This document shows positions 1 through 9,184 of a stretch of 64,000 nucleotides of DNA, one piece after another. Positions within the stretch are counted from its first letter, which is position 1, and each line of letters opens with the position of its first letter. Where the stretch lies: assembly GCF_030851345.1 (NCBI RefSeq), contig NZ_JALPNU010000004.1:248001-312000 (forward strand). Direction: 5' to 3'. The stretch is from Marinifilum sp. D714 (GTDB lineage Bacteria > Bacteroidota > Bacteroidia > Bacteroidales > Marinifilaceae). The notes below the pieces were generated by a model. That model had not been told where the DNA came from, did not search any database, and worked only from the letters and a program-made list of their open reading frames with translations. The position numbers and the translations under genes are program-made.

Positions 1-252
1 AACAATTGGTTTGTTTATTTTAGTTTCTTTATCGGTACCAACACTCTCTATAAAAACGGATAGTTCAACTTTACCACGTTCAAGTTGATTTTTGATTTCG
101 TTCCTAAGAACCAAATCCTTTTCTTTATAAAGGTTCGGAATTCTGGTATTTATATCCAGCTGCTTGCTGTTTAGAGACTTAATTTCGATGGAAACCTTTT
201 TGTTTTCCAATTCTAGAGTGGCTTTACCAAAGCCGGTCATCGATATTAACAT
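1..252 (-). CDS. yicC: YicC/YloC family endoribonuclease, N-terminal part
   Basis: The minus-strand frame is open from an ATG at 252 to the window edge, giving 84 codons of a longer gene. It begins MLISMTGFGKA and continues with EIKSLNSKQLDINTRIPNL, which matches the conserved start of the YicC/YloC family (MTGFG, then a V/I-E-I-[KR]-S-[LV]-N segment). Family members are RNases of about 290 residues that act on small RNAs and other transcripts. I chose ATG 252 over the in-frame ATG at 240 because the family normally has a few residues before MTGFG. The C-terminal part lies outside the window. Confidence 0.8.
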   Translation of the reverse strand, partial: MLISMTGFGKATLELENKKVSIEIKSLNSKQLDINTRIPNLYKEKDLVLRNEIKNQLERGKVELSVFIESVGTDKETKINKPIV

Positions 253-321
253 ATACGAAATATTTATTTCCGCAAAGGTAAGAGATTGAAGTGGAATTAC
301 AAACTAATTGGATTGTAGGAA

Positions 322-1662
322 TCAAGCTTTGTGAGGAACAACCGATTTGCTTTTCCATTTTCCTGTCAAATAGTATAAATAGGAAAGGAGTGCTCCCATT
401 GACCATCCAATAGGAATAGACCACCAAATTCCTGTTTCTCCAATTTCAGCAGAAAGAAAATATGCACAAGGAATCCTAATGATCCATAATGAGAATAGGG
501 TGATGAACATTGGTATTAAGGTGTCTCCAGCTCCGCGTAGTACACCATTTGTTGTAAATAGAGTAGAAAATAACAGGTAAAAGGAACTTACAATGATTAA
601 GTACTTTTCGCCAATTGCAATTACGTTGGGATCAGTGGTAAACATTTTCATGAGTTGACTTCCGAATATCACAATTATGGCAGTCATTAAAATGCAGAAC
701 AGGTTCGACATTAAAAATGTTGCCTTAAATCCTTTTCGTACTCTTTCTATTTTATTGGCTCCCAAATTTTGCCCTACGAATGCAGCTACGGCCTGAGAAA
801 AGTTCATTGCAGGCATCATGGCTAGTGAATCTATCCGGCCGGCAGCCGTGTAAGCCGCAATAACATCGGTTCCAAAAGTGTTCACAATTCCTAGCAAAGC
901 CATCATTCCAATGGCTACAAATGTATGCTGAATTCCCGAAGGCAAACCAATTTTTAAACTCTTGATGAAAAGATCTTTATCAAAACTGAGTTGCGATAGA
1001 GAAAATTTCATGATTTTATGAGTCCGATTAAGGTATAAGATTCCTGTTACAAATGCTCCTCCTTGGGCGATTACCGTTGCCCAGGCGGCTCCTGCAATTC
1101 CCCATTTAAATACCATTACAAAAAGAACATCAAATAGGATATTAAAAAGCGATGCTAGAATTAAAAAATAGAGAGGGGTTTTAGAATCTCCCAAACCTCG
1201 TAGAACCGAACTTGTACCATTAAATCCAAAGAACAGGATCATTCCTGCCATATAAATGTTTAGATAAGTAGTAGCCTGTGGAATTAACTCAAGCGGCAAT
1301 TGCAAAAGAAGAAAAAGCTCTTCGCTATAATAAATGCCAAATATGGATGCAAACAAACCTGCTACAAACAGGAATATATACATTGTATCGATAGATTTTT
1401 TAACGCTGTTAATATCCTTTGCACCATAAAATTGCGATATAACAATAGAGAAACCGGAACCAATTCCGATAAGCAATGCAATAAGTGTGAAAATGATTGG
1501 AAATGATGCACCTACAGAAGCCAAGGCCTCTTTCCCCAAAACTTTACCAACAATAATGCTATCAACAACATTGTAAAGTTGTTGAAATACATTTCCCAAT
1601 AGCATTGGGAGTGTAAAATTAAAAATTAGTTTGCTTACGTTTCCGCTTGTAAAATCTTTCAT
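322..1662 (-). CDS. MATE family multidrug/cation antiporter
   Basis: This 446-residue polytopic membrane protein should have 12 helices. Its start (FTLPMLLGNVFQQLYNVVDS, then IIVGKVLG and ALASVGASFP) is the N-terminal signature of bacterial NorM/DinF-type MATE transporters, and a second homologous half begins near residue 230 (GLPSGIQHTFVAIGMMALLG). MATE proteins export cationic drugs or metabolites in exchange for Na+ or H+ across the inner membrane. Length and topology are normal for the family. It follows the ABC-F gene on the same strand with an 82-bp gap, so cotranscription is possible but not shown. The substrate cannot be read from sequence. Confidence 0.92.
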   Translation of the reverse strand: MKDFTSGNVSKLIFNFTLPMLLGNVFQQLYNVVDSIIVGKVLGKEALASVGASFPIIFTLIALLIGIGSGFSIVISQFYGAKDINSVKKSIDTMYIFLFVAGLFASIFGIYYSEELFLLLQLPLELIPQATTYLNIYMAGMILFFGFNGTSSVLRGLGDSKTPLYFLILASLFNILFDVLFVMVFKWGIAGAAWATVIAQGGAFVTGILYLNRTHKIMKFSLSQLSFDKDLFIKSLKIGLPSGIQHTFVAIGMMALLGIVNTFGTDVIAAYTAAGRIDSLAMMPAMNFSQAVAAFVGQNLGANKIERVRKGFKATFLMSNLFCILMTAIIVIFGSQLMKMFTTDPNVIAIGEKYLIIVSSFYLLFSTLFTTNGVLRGAGDTLIPMFITLFSLWIIRIPCAYFLSAEIGETGIWWSIPIGWSMGALLSYLYYLTGKWKSKSVVPHKA

Positions 1663-1744
1663 TCAGCCTTTTTGTAGAAATACAAAGCTCTCAATTTTAT
1701 CATCATTCTCAAAAAAATCTCAAATGTTTAACAGTAGTTAACAA

Positions 1745-3610
1745 TTAAGCACGTTCACTTAATTCCAGCCAACGCAATTCTTTTTCATCAATCAAGTTGA
1801 TTACTTCTTCAATTCTACTTGCTTTTTGCATCAACTCATCGTTAGCTAATGTACCAGAGCTCATCGCAGTTTCCAATTCCTCTTTTTCAGCATTTAATGC
1901 TTCCAATTCAACTTCTAATTGCTCAAATTCACGTTTCTCGTTAAAAGAAAGTTTTTTTGCAGTATTATTAGACTTTGGTTTTTCTTTTTTAGGTTTTGCA
2001 GGCTTTTCAATTTTCTTAAGCTCCTTTTCCTCTTCAGCAATTGTGTCACGGTAAATTGTATAATTTCCCGGAAAGTTTCTGATTTTTCCCATTCCTTCGA
2101 ATGCAAACATCTGGTCAACCACTTTATCCATAAAGTAACGGTCATGAGAAACAATGATTAAGCAACCTTTAAAGTTCATCAGATATTCTTCTAAAACATT
2201 CAGAGTCATGATATCCAAATCATTTGTAGGCTCATCCAAAATTAGGAAGTTTGGATTTTTCATTAAAACCGTCATCAAATACAAACGGCGTTTTTCTCCA
2301 CCGCTTAATTTTGATACATAGTTGTATTGTGTTTTTGGTGGAAATAGGAAATATTCCAAAAACTGGGATGCCGACATTACCTTGCCATTACCTAGATCAA
2401 TTGATTCAGCAATATCTTTAATTACATCAATGATTCTCTCATTTTCATTTATTGTAATTCCATCCTGCTTGTAGTAACCGTAAACAACGGTTTCTCCTAT
2501 TTCAATTGAGCCCGAATCTGGTTCAAGATTTCTGGTAATGATGTTTAGGAAAGTAGATTTTCCAGTTCCATTTTTACCAACAATACCAATTTTTTCTCCA
2601 CGTTGAAATTTGTAACTGAAATCTTCAAGAATTTTTAAATCACCAAAGCTCTTGTACAAACCTTCCAGTTCTAAGATTTTCTTTCCCAGTCGAGATGATT
2701 TGATATCCAACTCCATACTGTCTTCCTTAAAACCCGCTGCTGCTTTTTTCTTCAGATCGTAAAAAGCATCAATGCGATACTTTGCTTTTGTTCCGCGTGC
2801 CTGAGGCATTCTTCGCATCCATTCCTGCTCTGTTTTTAAGAGCTTTTGAGCTTTACCAACTTCCGCATTTATATTTTCAATTCTTTCGGCTCTTTTCTCA
2901 AGATAATAGGAATAATTGCCTTTGTAAGTGTAAATGGAGTTCGCATCCATTTCAATGATTTCATTACAAACTCGATCTAAGAAATAACGATCGTGAGTAA
3001 CCATCAGCAGGGTTCCTTTCGATTTGTTCAAATATTCCTCCAACCATTCAATCATTTCCAAATCCAAATGGTTGGTGGGCTCATCCAAAATCAAAAAGTC
3101 AGGATCTGTAATCAACACTTTTGCCAATCCAACTCTCTTTTTTTGTCCACCAGAAAGTTGTCCTATTACCTGATCGAAATTGGTGATTTTAAGTTTAGAC
3201 AGAATTTGCTTGACTTTATTTTCGTAATCCCAAGCTTTGTATTGATCCATTTTCTCGAGAATCTCAGTCATTTTTTCCTGATCATTCGAGCTAATTACTT
3301 TTTCATATTCCCTGATTACAGAAAGTACAGGATCATCGGAGTTAAAAACTTCGTTAAGAACTGTGTTGCTATTTTCCAGATTAGGATTTTGCTGTAAGTA
3401 TGCAATTTTGATATCATTACGAAAAATTACATCTCCAAAATCTTGAGAGTCGATTCCTGCAATAATATTTAGAAGGGAAGTTTTTCCGGTACCATTTTTT
3501 GCGATCAATGCAATTTTTTGCCCTTGGCCAACACCAAAACTGATGCCTTCAAATAATGTTAGATCTCCGTAACTTTTGCTTAGGTTTTCAACCTGTAAAT
3601 ATGATATCAT
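1745..3610 (-). CDS. uup: ABC-F family ATPase, Uup-like
   Basis: The 621-residue protein has two ABC ATPase domains and no membrane segments. Domain 1 has Walker A (AKNGTGKTS), signature LSGGQKKRV and Walker B FLILDEPTNHLD. Domain 2 has GKNGTGKST, LSGGEKRRL and FLILDEPTNDLD. The charged linker between the domains and a C-terminal coiled coil (about residues 555-615, rich in E, K and L) fit the Uup branch, whose members bind DNA or ribosomes and help resolve stalled translation or branched DNA. It is divergent from nth across a 130-bp shared promoter region. ABC-F membership is certain; the Uup subgroup is inferred from the C-terminal coiled coil. Confidence 0.88.
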   Translation of the reverse strand: MISYLQVENLSKSYGDLTLFEGISFGVGQGQKIALIAKNGTGKTSLLNIIAGIDSQDFGDVIFRNDIKIAYLQQNPNLENSNTVLNEVFNSDDPVLSVIREYEKVISSNDQEKMTEILEKMDQYKAWDYENKVKQILSKLKITNFDQVIGQLSGGQKKRVGLAKVLITDPDFLILDEPTNHLDLEMIEWLEEYLNKSKGTLLMVTHDRYFLDRVCNEIIEMDANSIYTYKGNYSYYLEKRAERIENINAEVGKAQKLLKTEQEWMRRMPQARGTKAKYRIDAFYDLKKKAAAGFKEDSMELDIKSSRLGKKILELEGLYKSFGDLKILEDFSYKFQRGEKIGIVGKNGTGKSTFLNIITRNLEPDSGSIEIGETVVYGYYKQDGITINENERIIDVIKDIAESIDLGNGKVMSASQFLEYFLFPPKTQYNYVSKLSGGEKRRLYLMTVLMKNPNFLILDEPTNDLDIMTLNVLEEYLMNFKGCLIIVSHDRYFMDKVVDQMFAFEGMGKIRNFPGNYTIYRDTIAEEEKELKKIEKPAKPKKEKPKSNNTAKKLSFNEKREFEQLEVELEALNAEKEELETAMSSGTLANDELMQKASRIEEVINLIDEKELRWLELSERA

Positions 3611-3742
3611 TGTGTTATTCTCTAAAATTGTGATGCAAATTTAAGAATAAGTATCTCAATACTTACTTTTCTGCAAGCAAATAAGGTTTTTCGTAAGAGT
3701 TTATTAATTTCGTTAGCTCGCAATTGTAAAACAATACTAACT

Positions 3743-4399
3743 ATGCGTAAGAAAGAAAGATTTGAAAAAATAATAGCTTGGTTTCAGGAGAACATGCCAA
3801 TTGCTGAAACAGAATTAAACTATACTAATCCCTACGAGTTGTTGGTTGCCGTTATATTATCGGCTCAATGTACCGATAAAAGGGTTAACCAGATTACACC
3901 TCCATTATTTGAAAAGTATCCCACTGCATTTGATTTATCGCATGCTACTCAGGATGATATTTTCGATTTGATTCGATCCTGTTCGTACCCAAATAATAAG
4001 GCGAAGCATTTGTTAGGAATGGCAAAGATGCTGGTTGAGGATTTTAAGGAAGTGGTTCCCGATGATGTTAAAGAACTACAAAAGCTTCCTGGAGTTGGAA
4101 GAAAAACTGCGAATGTAATTGCTTCGGTCGTTTACGATAAGCCTGCAATGGCGGTGGATACTCATGTTTTTAGAGTTTCGGAAAGGCTAGGGTTAACAAC
4201 CAAATCAAAAACACCATTGGAAACAGAAAAGGTTTTGGTGAGTTATATTCCAGAGGAATTGATTGCTACTGCTCACCATTGGATAATTCTTCATGGTAGA
4301 TATGTTTGTTTGGCTCGCAAACCCAAATGTAAACCATGTGGATTGAAAGAGTATTGCAGATACTTTCAAAGAGAAGAAAAGAAGAAAGAAAAGAAATAA
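3743..4399 (+). CDS. nth: endonuclease III
   Basis: This 218-residue base-excision-repair glycosylase/AP lyase removes oxidised pyrimidines. The helix-hairpin-helix LPGVGRKTANV carries the catalytic Lys121, and Asp139 follows in AVDTHVFRV, matching K120/D138 of the E. coli enzyme. The C-terminal [4Fe-4S] motif is complete: C-x6-C-x2-C-x5-C within CLARKPKCKPCGLKEYC. Length is typical. It is a single-gene unit that ends at a bidirectional terminator shared with zupT. Confidence 0.97.
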   Translation: MRKKERFEKIIAWFQENMPIAETELNYTNPYELLVAVILSAQCTDKRVNQITPPLFEKYPTAFDLSHATQDDIFDLIRSCSYPNNKAKHLLGMAKMLVEDFKEVVPDDVKELQKLPGVGRKTANVIASVVYDKPAMAVDTHVFRVSERLGLTTKSKTPLETEKVLVSYIPEELIATAHHWIILHGRYVCLARKPKCKPCGLKEYCRYFQREEKKKEKK

Positions 4400-4400
4400 A

Positions 4401-4424
4401 AAAAGCCTCGTTTGAGGCTTTTAT
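4401..4424. terminator. bidirectional terminator between nth and zupT
   Basis: A 9-bp stem (AAAAGCCTC / GAGGCTTTT) with a GTTT loop lies two bases after the nth stop codon. The flanking A and T runs let it end transcription from both convergent genes. Confidence 0.85.
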
Positions 4425-4427
4425 ATT

Positions 4428-5252
4428 TTAAAGAAACAATAGCAGACTTACCGCCATTACAGCCATTCCTGCAATTAATCCATAAATTGCATTGTGATGT
4501 TCTCCATATTCTTCTGCAGTAGGCAATAGTTCGTCCAATGAAATGAATACCATAATACCTGCAACACCTCCAAATAATACACCAAAAATTGTATTGTTTA
4601 GACCTAACACAGAATAGATAAGAATAAATCCAATTAAAGCTCCAATAGGTTCTGCCAAACCAGAAAGAAATGATAGTAAGAATGCTTTCTTCTTGCTACC
4701 AGTAGCATAATAAATTGGCACAGAAACAGCAATTCCTTCAGGTACGTTATGAATTGCAATGGCAACAGCAATTGGAATCGCAATTGTAGGATCGGCAAGA
4801 GCTGCTGCAAAAGTTGCTAATCCTTCAGGGAAGTTATGTATTGCAATCGCCAATGCAGAGAATATGCCCATTCTCATCAATTTTTTGTTTTTGATATTTG
4901 TCTCGTCAATGTCTTCAATCTTTTTAACCTCATGCGGATTTTCAAAAGAAGGAATTAATTTATCTATGATTGCAATAAATAAAATGCCACCGAAGAATGA
5001 AAGCACAGTATACCAAGTTCCTGCAACTTCACCATGATCAGTAACCAAAGCATCTTTTGCTTTCTGAAAAATCTCAACAAGAGATACATAAATCATTACA
5101 CCAGCTGAAAACCCTAGAGATAGAGATAAAAATTTGGTATTGGTTCGCTTTGCAAAAAAGGCTATAGCACTTCCTATCCCTGTAGACAGGCCTGCAAATA
5201 GAGTCAAACCAAATGCTATTAATACTGTTGTAGTAGAATATTCGAATTCCAT
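4428..5252 (-). CDS. zupT: ZIP family zinc transporter, ZupT-like
   Basis: This 274-residue inner-membrane protein has about eight helices. It has both metal-site helices of the GufA/ZupT branch of ZIP transporters: [10 protein letters not shown] and [11 protein letters not shown] short charged loop (about residues 113-130) separates helices III and IV. ZIP proteins import Zn2+ and sometimes Fe2+ or Mn2+. The gene is divergent from the ferredoxin gene, and a perfect 12-bp palindrome lies in the shared upstream region. Family assignment is firm; metal preference is not visible. Confidence 0.92.
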   Translation of the reverse strand: MEFEYSTTTVLIAFGLTLFAGLSTGIGSAIAFFAKRTNTKFLSLSLGFSAGVMIYVSLVEIFQKAKDALVTDHGEVAGTWYTVLSFFGGILFIAIIDKLIPSFENPHEVKKIEDIDETNIKNKKLMRMGIFSALAIAIHNFPEGLATFAAALADPTIAIPIAVAIAIHNVPEGIAVSVPIYYATGSKKKAFLLSFLSGLAEPIGALIGFILIYSVLGLNNTIFGVLFGGVAGIMVFISLDELLPTAEEYGEHHNAIYGLIAGMAVMAVSLLLFL

Positions 5253-5331
5253 GTATTGTTTTTTAGTCTGTTTAATTTTTTGTTGCAGTAAATATAATGA
5301 TTAATTGGAATAATTCTAAATAAGAGTTTAG

Positions 5332-5343
5332 GATGTTAACATC
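5332..5343. promoter_or_regulatory. 12-bp palindrome, possible operator
   Basis: GATGTTAACATC is a perfect palindrome. It lies 80 bp upstream of zupT and 67 bp upstream of the ferredoxin start, in their divergent promoter region, a position suited to a dimeric regulator. It could also be chance in AT-rich DNA. Confidence 0.3.
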
Positions 5344-5409
5344 TTGTTTTGATTGAAACCAAATAGTAATTTTATTTACAAGTGATTTATAAATTAAAAA
5401 CGAATTGTT

Positions 5410-5580
5410 ATGGCTTACATTATATCAGATGATTGTACCGCTTGCGGTTCTTGTATAAATGAATGCCCAGTTGATGCAATATCAGAGGGGGATATTTATG
5501 TTATCGATCCAGATACTTGTATTGACTGTGCTGCTTGTGCAGAAGTATGCCCGGTAGAGGCTATTTCAGAAGCTGATTGA
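5410..5580 (+). CDS. 2[4Fe-4S] ferredoxin
   Basis: This 56-residue cytoplasmic electron carrier begins MAYIISDDCTACGSC. It has two complete cluster motifs of the clostridial type, C-x2-C-x2-C-x3-C-P: CTACGSCINECP near the N-terminus and CIDCAACAEVCP near the C-terminus. The length and the two-fold repeat are exactly those of bacterial 2[4Fe-4S] ferredoxins that serve pyruvate or 2-oxoacid oxidoreductases and hydrogenases. It is a single-gene unit followed by a strong terminator. Confidence 0.96.
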   Translation: MAYIISDDCTACGSCINECPVDAISEGDIYVIDPDTCIDCAACAEVCPVEAISEAD

Positions 5581-5606
5581 TTTAGCTAAATGTCTGAATA
5601 CTTGAG

Positions 5607-5637
5607 AGGAACCTTGTGAGGTTCCTTTTTTATTTTT
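5607..5637 (+). terminator. terminator after the ferredoxin gene
   Basis: A 7-bp stem AGGAACC / GGTTCCT with a short loop is followed by a T-rich tail, 26 bp after the ferredoxin stop codon. Confidence 0.9.
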
Positions 5638-5639
5638 GT

Positions 5640-6135
5640 ATTTAATGAAAAAAAATCATTAAATTAATAGGGAATTTGATCAGAAGATCATCTTTTATAT
5701 AGGGGACCTTAATTTTTAACTTTGAATAACATGTCAAATTTTTAGGAAATTGATTGTTATTATTAATTCTACTAACTAAAAAATCTTTAAAATGAAGTTA
5801 CTATCTGTAGTATCCATGAAACATTTTTATTAACATCAAATTAGTTTTATAATTTGATTCGTTATTGAATCCTTTTTTGTCGACAGTGGGATTTAATAAA
5901 CTGACCTAACTCTCTGTTCGCCTTAAGCCCAAATCCACCACCATTTTATTGTAATTGCATAGCCTGCTTGGTTTTGTAAGAGCGGTGTTACGCTTGTTTA
6001 GACTAGACTAATATAGTTGTAGGTGCATGTCTGTACACGCTATTTATATGGTTTGAATTAGCATTTGGTGTTTTAAGGATTGAAAAAATTTATCGGGTGC
6101 AAGTCCGATCCTTACTGATGTAATTCTAACAAAAA
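5640..6135 (+). other. long leader region of the SusC/SusD operon
   Basis: This 500-bp gene-free stretch leads into susC. A promoter-like TAACTTTG box at 5717-5724 would give a leader of about 400 nt. Visible hairpins are AGCG-6nt-CGCT near 5980, and a nested structure just before the start codon: inner stem ATCGG/CCGAT around a GTGCAAGT loop (about 6092-6109), enclosed by AAGG/CCTT. The loop superficially resembles part of a cobalamin riboswitch, but the rest of that motif is missing. No conserved RNA family is recognised. Confidence 0.4.
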
Positions 6136-9100
6136 ATGAAATTTATGAAAAGACTGATATTTATTGTTTGTGCTATTATCATGTCAACTCAATTGATAAG
6201 TGCTCAAACAAAGCAGGTTTCAGGTACAGTAACAAGTGCCGATGATGGCATGGGAATGCCTGGTGTTTCGGTCGTTATTAAGGGTACAACCTCAGGAACC
6301 AGTACTGATATTGATGGAAAATATACCATTGAAGCAAGATCTTCAGATGTATTGTTATTTAGTTTTGTAGGTATGCAATCTCAAGAAATTCAAGTTGGTG
6401 ACCAAACTATTATCAATATTAGTTTGAGTCAACAAACAGTTGGAATGGATGAAGTTGTTGTGGTTGCCTATGGGTCTCAACGAAAAAGAGATTTAACGGG
6501 TTCTGTAGCAGGTATCAAATCGGAACAATTGGAAAATGTTCCAATTCCAAGTTTTGAGAATGCACTACAAGGTCAAACTGCAGGGGTGCAGATGAATACA
6601 AGTTCACGTACGGGAGAGGCCAATTCTGTTCGTATTCGAGGAACTTCATCTATTGGAGCTAGTTCACAGCCTTTATACGTAATTGACGGTGTACCCCAAG
6701 GGGATTACATCATAGGTTATACTGGAAATAATACTCAACAATCGCCATTGGCTAATATTAATCCGAACGATATTGAGTCCATACAAGTGCTGAAAGATGC
6801 AGCATCTTCTTCTTTGTATGGTGCGAGAGCATCAAATGGGGTGATTTTGATTACAACCAAAAGAGGTAAGGCTGGAAAAACACAAATTGATTTTTCTTAT
6901 TATGGAGGTATTTTAAAAGAAACTAATACGTTCGATGTTTTAAATGGATCTCAATTCGCAGAACTTTGGAATGAATCAAATTTTAATGCTGGCGATTCTG
7001 ATCCTCAAATTTTAGGAAGTCCTGAAGAGCAAATAAATACGGATTGGTGGGATGCTGTATCCCGAACAGGTAGTATTCATGAATGGAATTTATCAGCAAG
7101 AGGGGGGAATGAAAAAACTCAGTTTTACTCTGGTTTTAGTTATAGACAAGAAGAAGGTTATACTATTGGTGATGAATTTGATCGACTTTCAACACGTTTA
7201 AATGTTGATCACAAGTTTTCTGACAAATTGAAATTTGGTTCTAATATTGGATTCTCGCGAGTCGTGAATCAAAGAATTTCGAATAACAATTCGGTTTCAT
7301 CACCTTCAACATCTGCATTTCTTAACTATCCAAATGTTCCAATTTATGGTGATGGTTCAGAGCTTTATGGCCCTGAAGGAACATTTTATGATGGAAGAGG
7401 GGTAAATGTATTTAATAACATTGCCTATAACTTGGTAAAGGAAGATCAGGAAAATTCACATGAAGCAATTACAATTCGACCTTTCATTAATCTGTTTGCA
7501 GAGTATGAAATTATTCCTGATTTGGTTTTTAGATCAGAATGGGGATTGGATTATATAGATGTTTCAGAGAAAGTTTTTTGGGGTGTTAATTCTGGTGACG
7601 GTGGTGGCTCAGGAGGAATTGGACAAGCACTTAGCTACAGAAGAACAAACTGGATTCAAACACAAACTTTACGATACTCAAAGACTTTTAATGAAGTTCA
7701 TAATTTCTCTGCATTGTTAGGTTTTTCTTATCAGGAAACTCGTTCAGAGAATTCAAATGTTACAGGTGAAGGATTTCCAAACAATGACCTTAGCTCCTTA
7801 GACAATGCTGCAAATATAACTAATGGCGGTAGTTCTATATCTGATGTTGCTCTTGATGGATATTTTTCAAGAATCAATTACAATTATGACAATAAATACT
7901 TTGCTGAGTTTTCATTAAGACGAGATGGTTCATCTCGATTTGGTGAAAATGATAAATATGCATATTTTCCAGCTGGATCCTTAGCTTGGGTAGTTAGTGA
8001 TGAAGATTTTTTGAGTGAAAACGAATGGTTAACATTCTTAAAAATACGTACTAGTTATGGCTTAACTGGTAATTCTGAAGTTTTATCAGATGCAACATCA
8101 GAGGCTACAGGTGCAAATTTTCCATCTAGGGGATTATATATTGGAGGATCTGATTACGCTGGGCAGCCTGGGTTGGCGCCAAGTCAACTAGCTAATCCTG
8201 ATTTAAAATGGGAGCAAACAGCTCAATTTAATGTAGGTTTAAATATAGGATTATTTAATAATCGAGTTGAGTTTGAGGCTGATTACTATATTAAAAAGAC
8301 AAAGGACTTGTTGTTGAATGTTATTTTACCATCAGTAAGTGGGTACGAAGACTATTTCGACAATATTGGGAAACTAGAAAATAAAGGGTTCGAATTTAAT
8401 TTGAATACCAGAAACTTTGTTAAAGATTTTAAATGGAGTACCAACTTTAATATTGCATTTAATAGGAACAAAATAACTGATCTGGATGGTCAGATAATTA
8501 CGAATGGTATTTCTCGTGCGATTGAAGGAGAACCAATTGGTGTATTCTTTACTGTTAAATATGCAGGTGTTGATCCAGATAATGGTGATGCATTGTATTA
8601 TGATCTTGAAGGAAATAAAACAAGTACCTATAGTGATGAATTTAGACAAATTGTAGGAGATCCAAATCCTGATTTTACAGGTGGTTTGACAAACACATTC
8701 TCTTATAAGGGAGTTGACTTAAGTATTCTTTTACAATTTGTTTATGGAAATGATATCTATCGTGATGCTGGTCGATTTGTATCTAATAATGCAAATAGTA
8801 TTTGGAATCAGTCAGTTGATCAGCTAAACAGATGGCAGAAACCTGGCGATATCACAGACGTGCCTAGAGCTGAACTATTCTCTGGGAATGGATCTGGTCG
8901 TTCTTCTCGTTGGATTGAAGATGGTTCATACTTAAGGGTTAAGAATATCACTCTTGGTTACACATTGCCTAAATCAATAGTAGAGCGATTAAACTTAAGA
9001 AATGTTAGAGTTTTTGCTCAAGCTCAGAATTGGTTCACTTTTGATGATTATAAGGGACATGATCCTGAGGTCAGCTCTGAAGGAACTGTGAATATTGGTC

Positions 9101-9168
9101 AAGGGCAAGACTTCTTCCAAGCGCCTCCTTCTAAGACATTGACATTTGGAGTAAATATTGGCTTATAA
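6136..9168 (+). CDS. SusC family TonB-dependent outer-membrane receptor
   Basis: This 1010-residue outer-membrane importer has a signal peptide (MKRLIFIVCAIIMSTQLISA). A carboxypeptidase-regulatory-like beta-sandwich follows (residues 26-105), then the TonB box segment DEVVVVAYG, a plug domain (about 120-240, with PLYVIDGVP and GVILITTKRGKAG) and a 22-strand barrel. SusC proteins pair with a SusD lipoprotein to import glycans, glycopeptides or peptides. The SusD gene follows directly, confirming the pair. No glycoside hydrolase or sigma/anti-sigma gene is adjacent, so the substrate is open. ATG 6145 is an alternative start that leaves the signal peptide intact. Confidence 0.96.
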   Translation: MKFMKRLIFIVCAIIMSTQLISAQTKQVSGTVTSADDGMGMPGVSVVIKGTTSGTSTDIDGKYTIEARSSDVLLFSFVGMQSQEIQVGDQTIINISLSQQTVGMDEVVVVAYGSQRKRDLTGSVAGIKSEQLENVPIPSFENALQGQTAGVQMNTSSRTGEANSVRIRGTSSIGASSQPLYVIDGVPQGDYIIGYTGNNTQQSPLANINPNDIESIQVLKDAASSSLYGARASNGVILITTKRGKAGKTQIDFSYYGGILKETNTFDVLNGSQFAELWNESNFNAGDSDPQILGSPEEQINTDWWDAVSRTGSIHEWNLSARGGNEKTQFYSGFSYRQEEGYTIGDEFDRLSTRLNVDHKFSDKLKFGSNIGFSRVVNQRISNNNSVSSPSTSAFLNYPNVPIYGDGSELYGPEGTFYDGRGVNVFNNIAYNLVKEDQENSHEAITIRPFINLFAEYEIIPDLVFRSEWGLDYIDVSEKVFWGVNSGDGGGSGGIGQALSYRRTNWIQTQTLRYSKTFNEVHNFSALLGFSYQETRSENSNVTGEGFPNNDLSSLDNAANITNGGSSISDVALDGYFSRINYNYDNKYFAEFSLRRDGSSRFGENDKYAYFPAGSLAWVVSDEDFLSENEWLTFLKIRTSYGLTGNSEVLSDATSEATGANFPSRGLYIGGSDYAGQPGLAPSQLANPDLKWEQTAQFNVGLNIGLFNNRVEFEADYYIKKTKDLLLNVILPSVSGYEDYFDNIGKLENKGFEFNLNTRNFVKDFKWSTNFNIAFNRNKITDLDGQIITNGISRAIEGEPIGVFFTVKYAGVDPDNGDALYYDLEGNKTSTYSDEFRQIVGDPNPDFTGGLTNTFSYKGVDLSILLQFVYGNDIYRDAGRFVSNNANSIWNQSVDQLNRWQKPGDITDVPRAELFSGNGSGRSSRWIEDGSYLRVKNITLGYTLPKSIVERLNLRNVRVFAQAQNWFTFDDYKGHDPEVSSEGTVNIGQGQDFFQAPPSKTLTFGVNIGL

Positions 9169-9184
9169 TTTAAAAACTAGAATC

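Noticed and set aside
6076-6120. Cobalamin riboswitch before susC
   Set aside because: Only a GGTGCAAGTCC-like loop is present. The B12-box GCCACTG and the other conserved arms are missing, and the receptor is SusC-type with a SusD partner.
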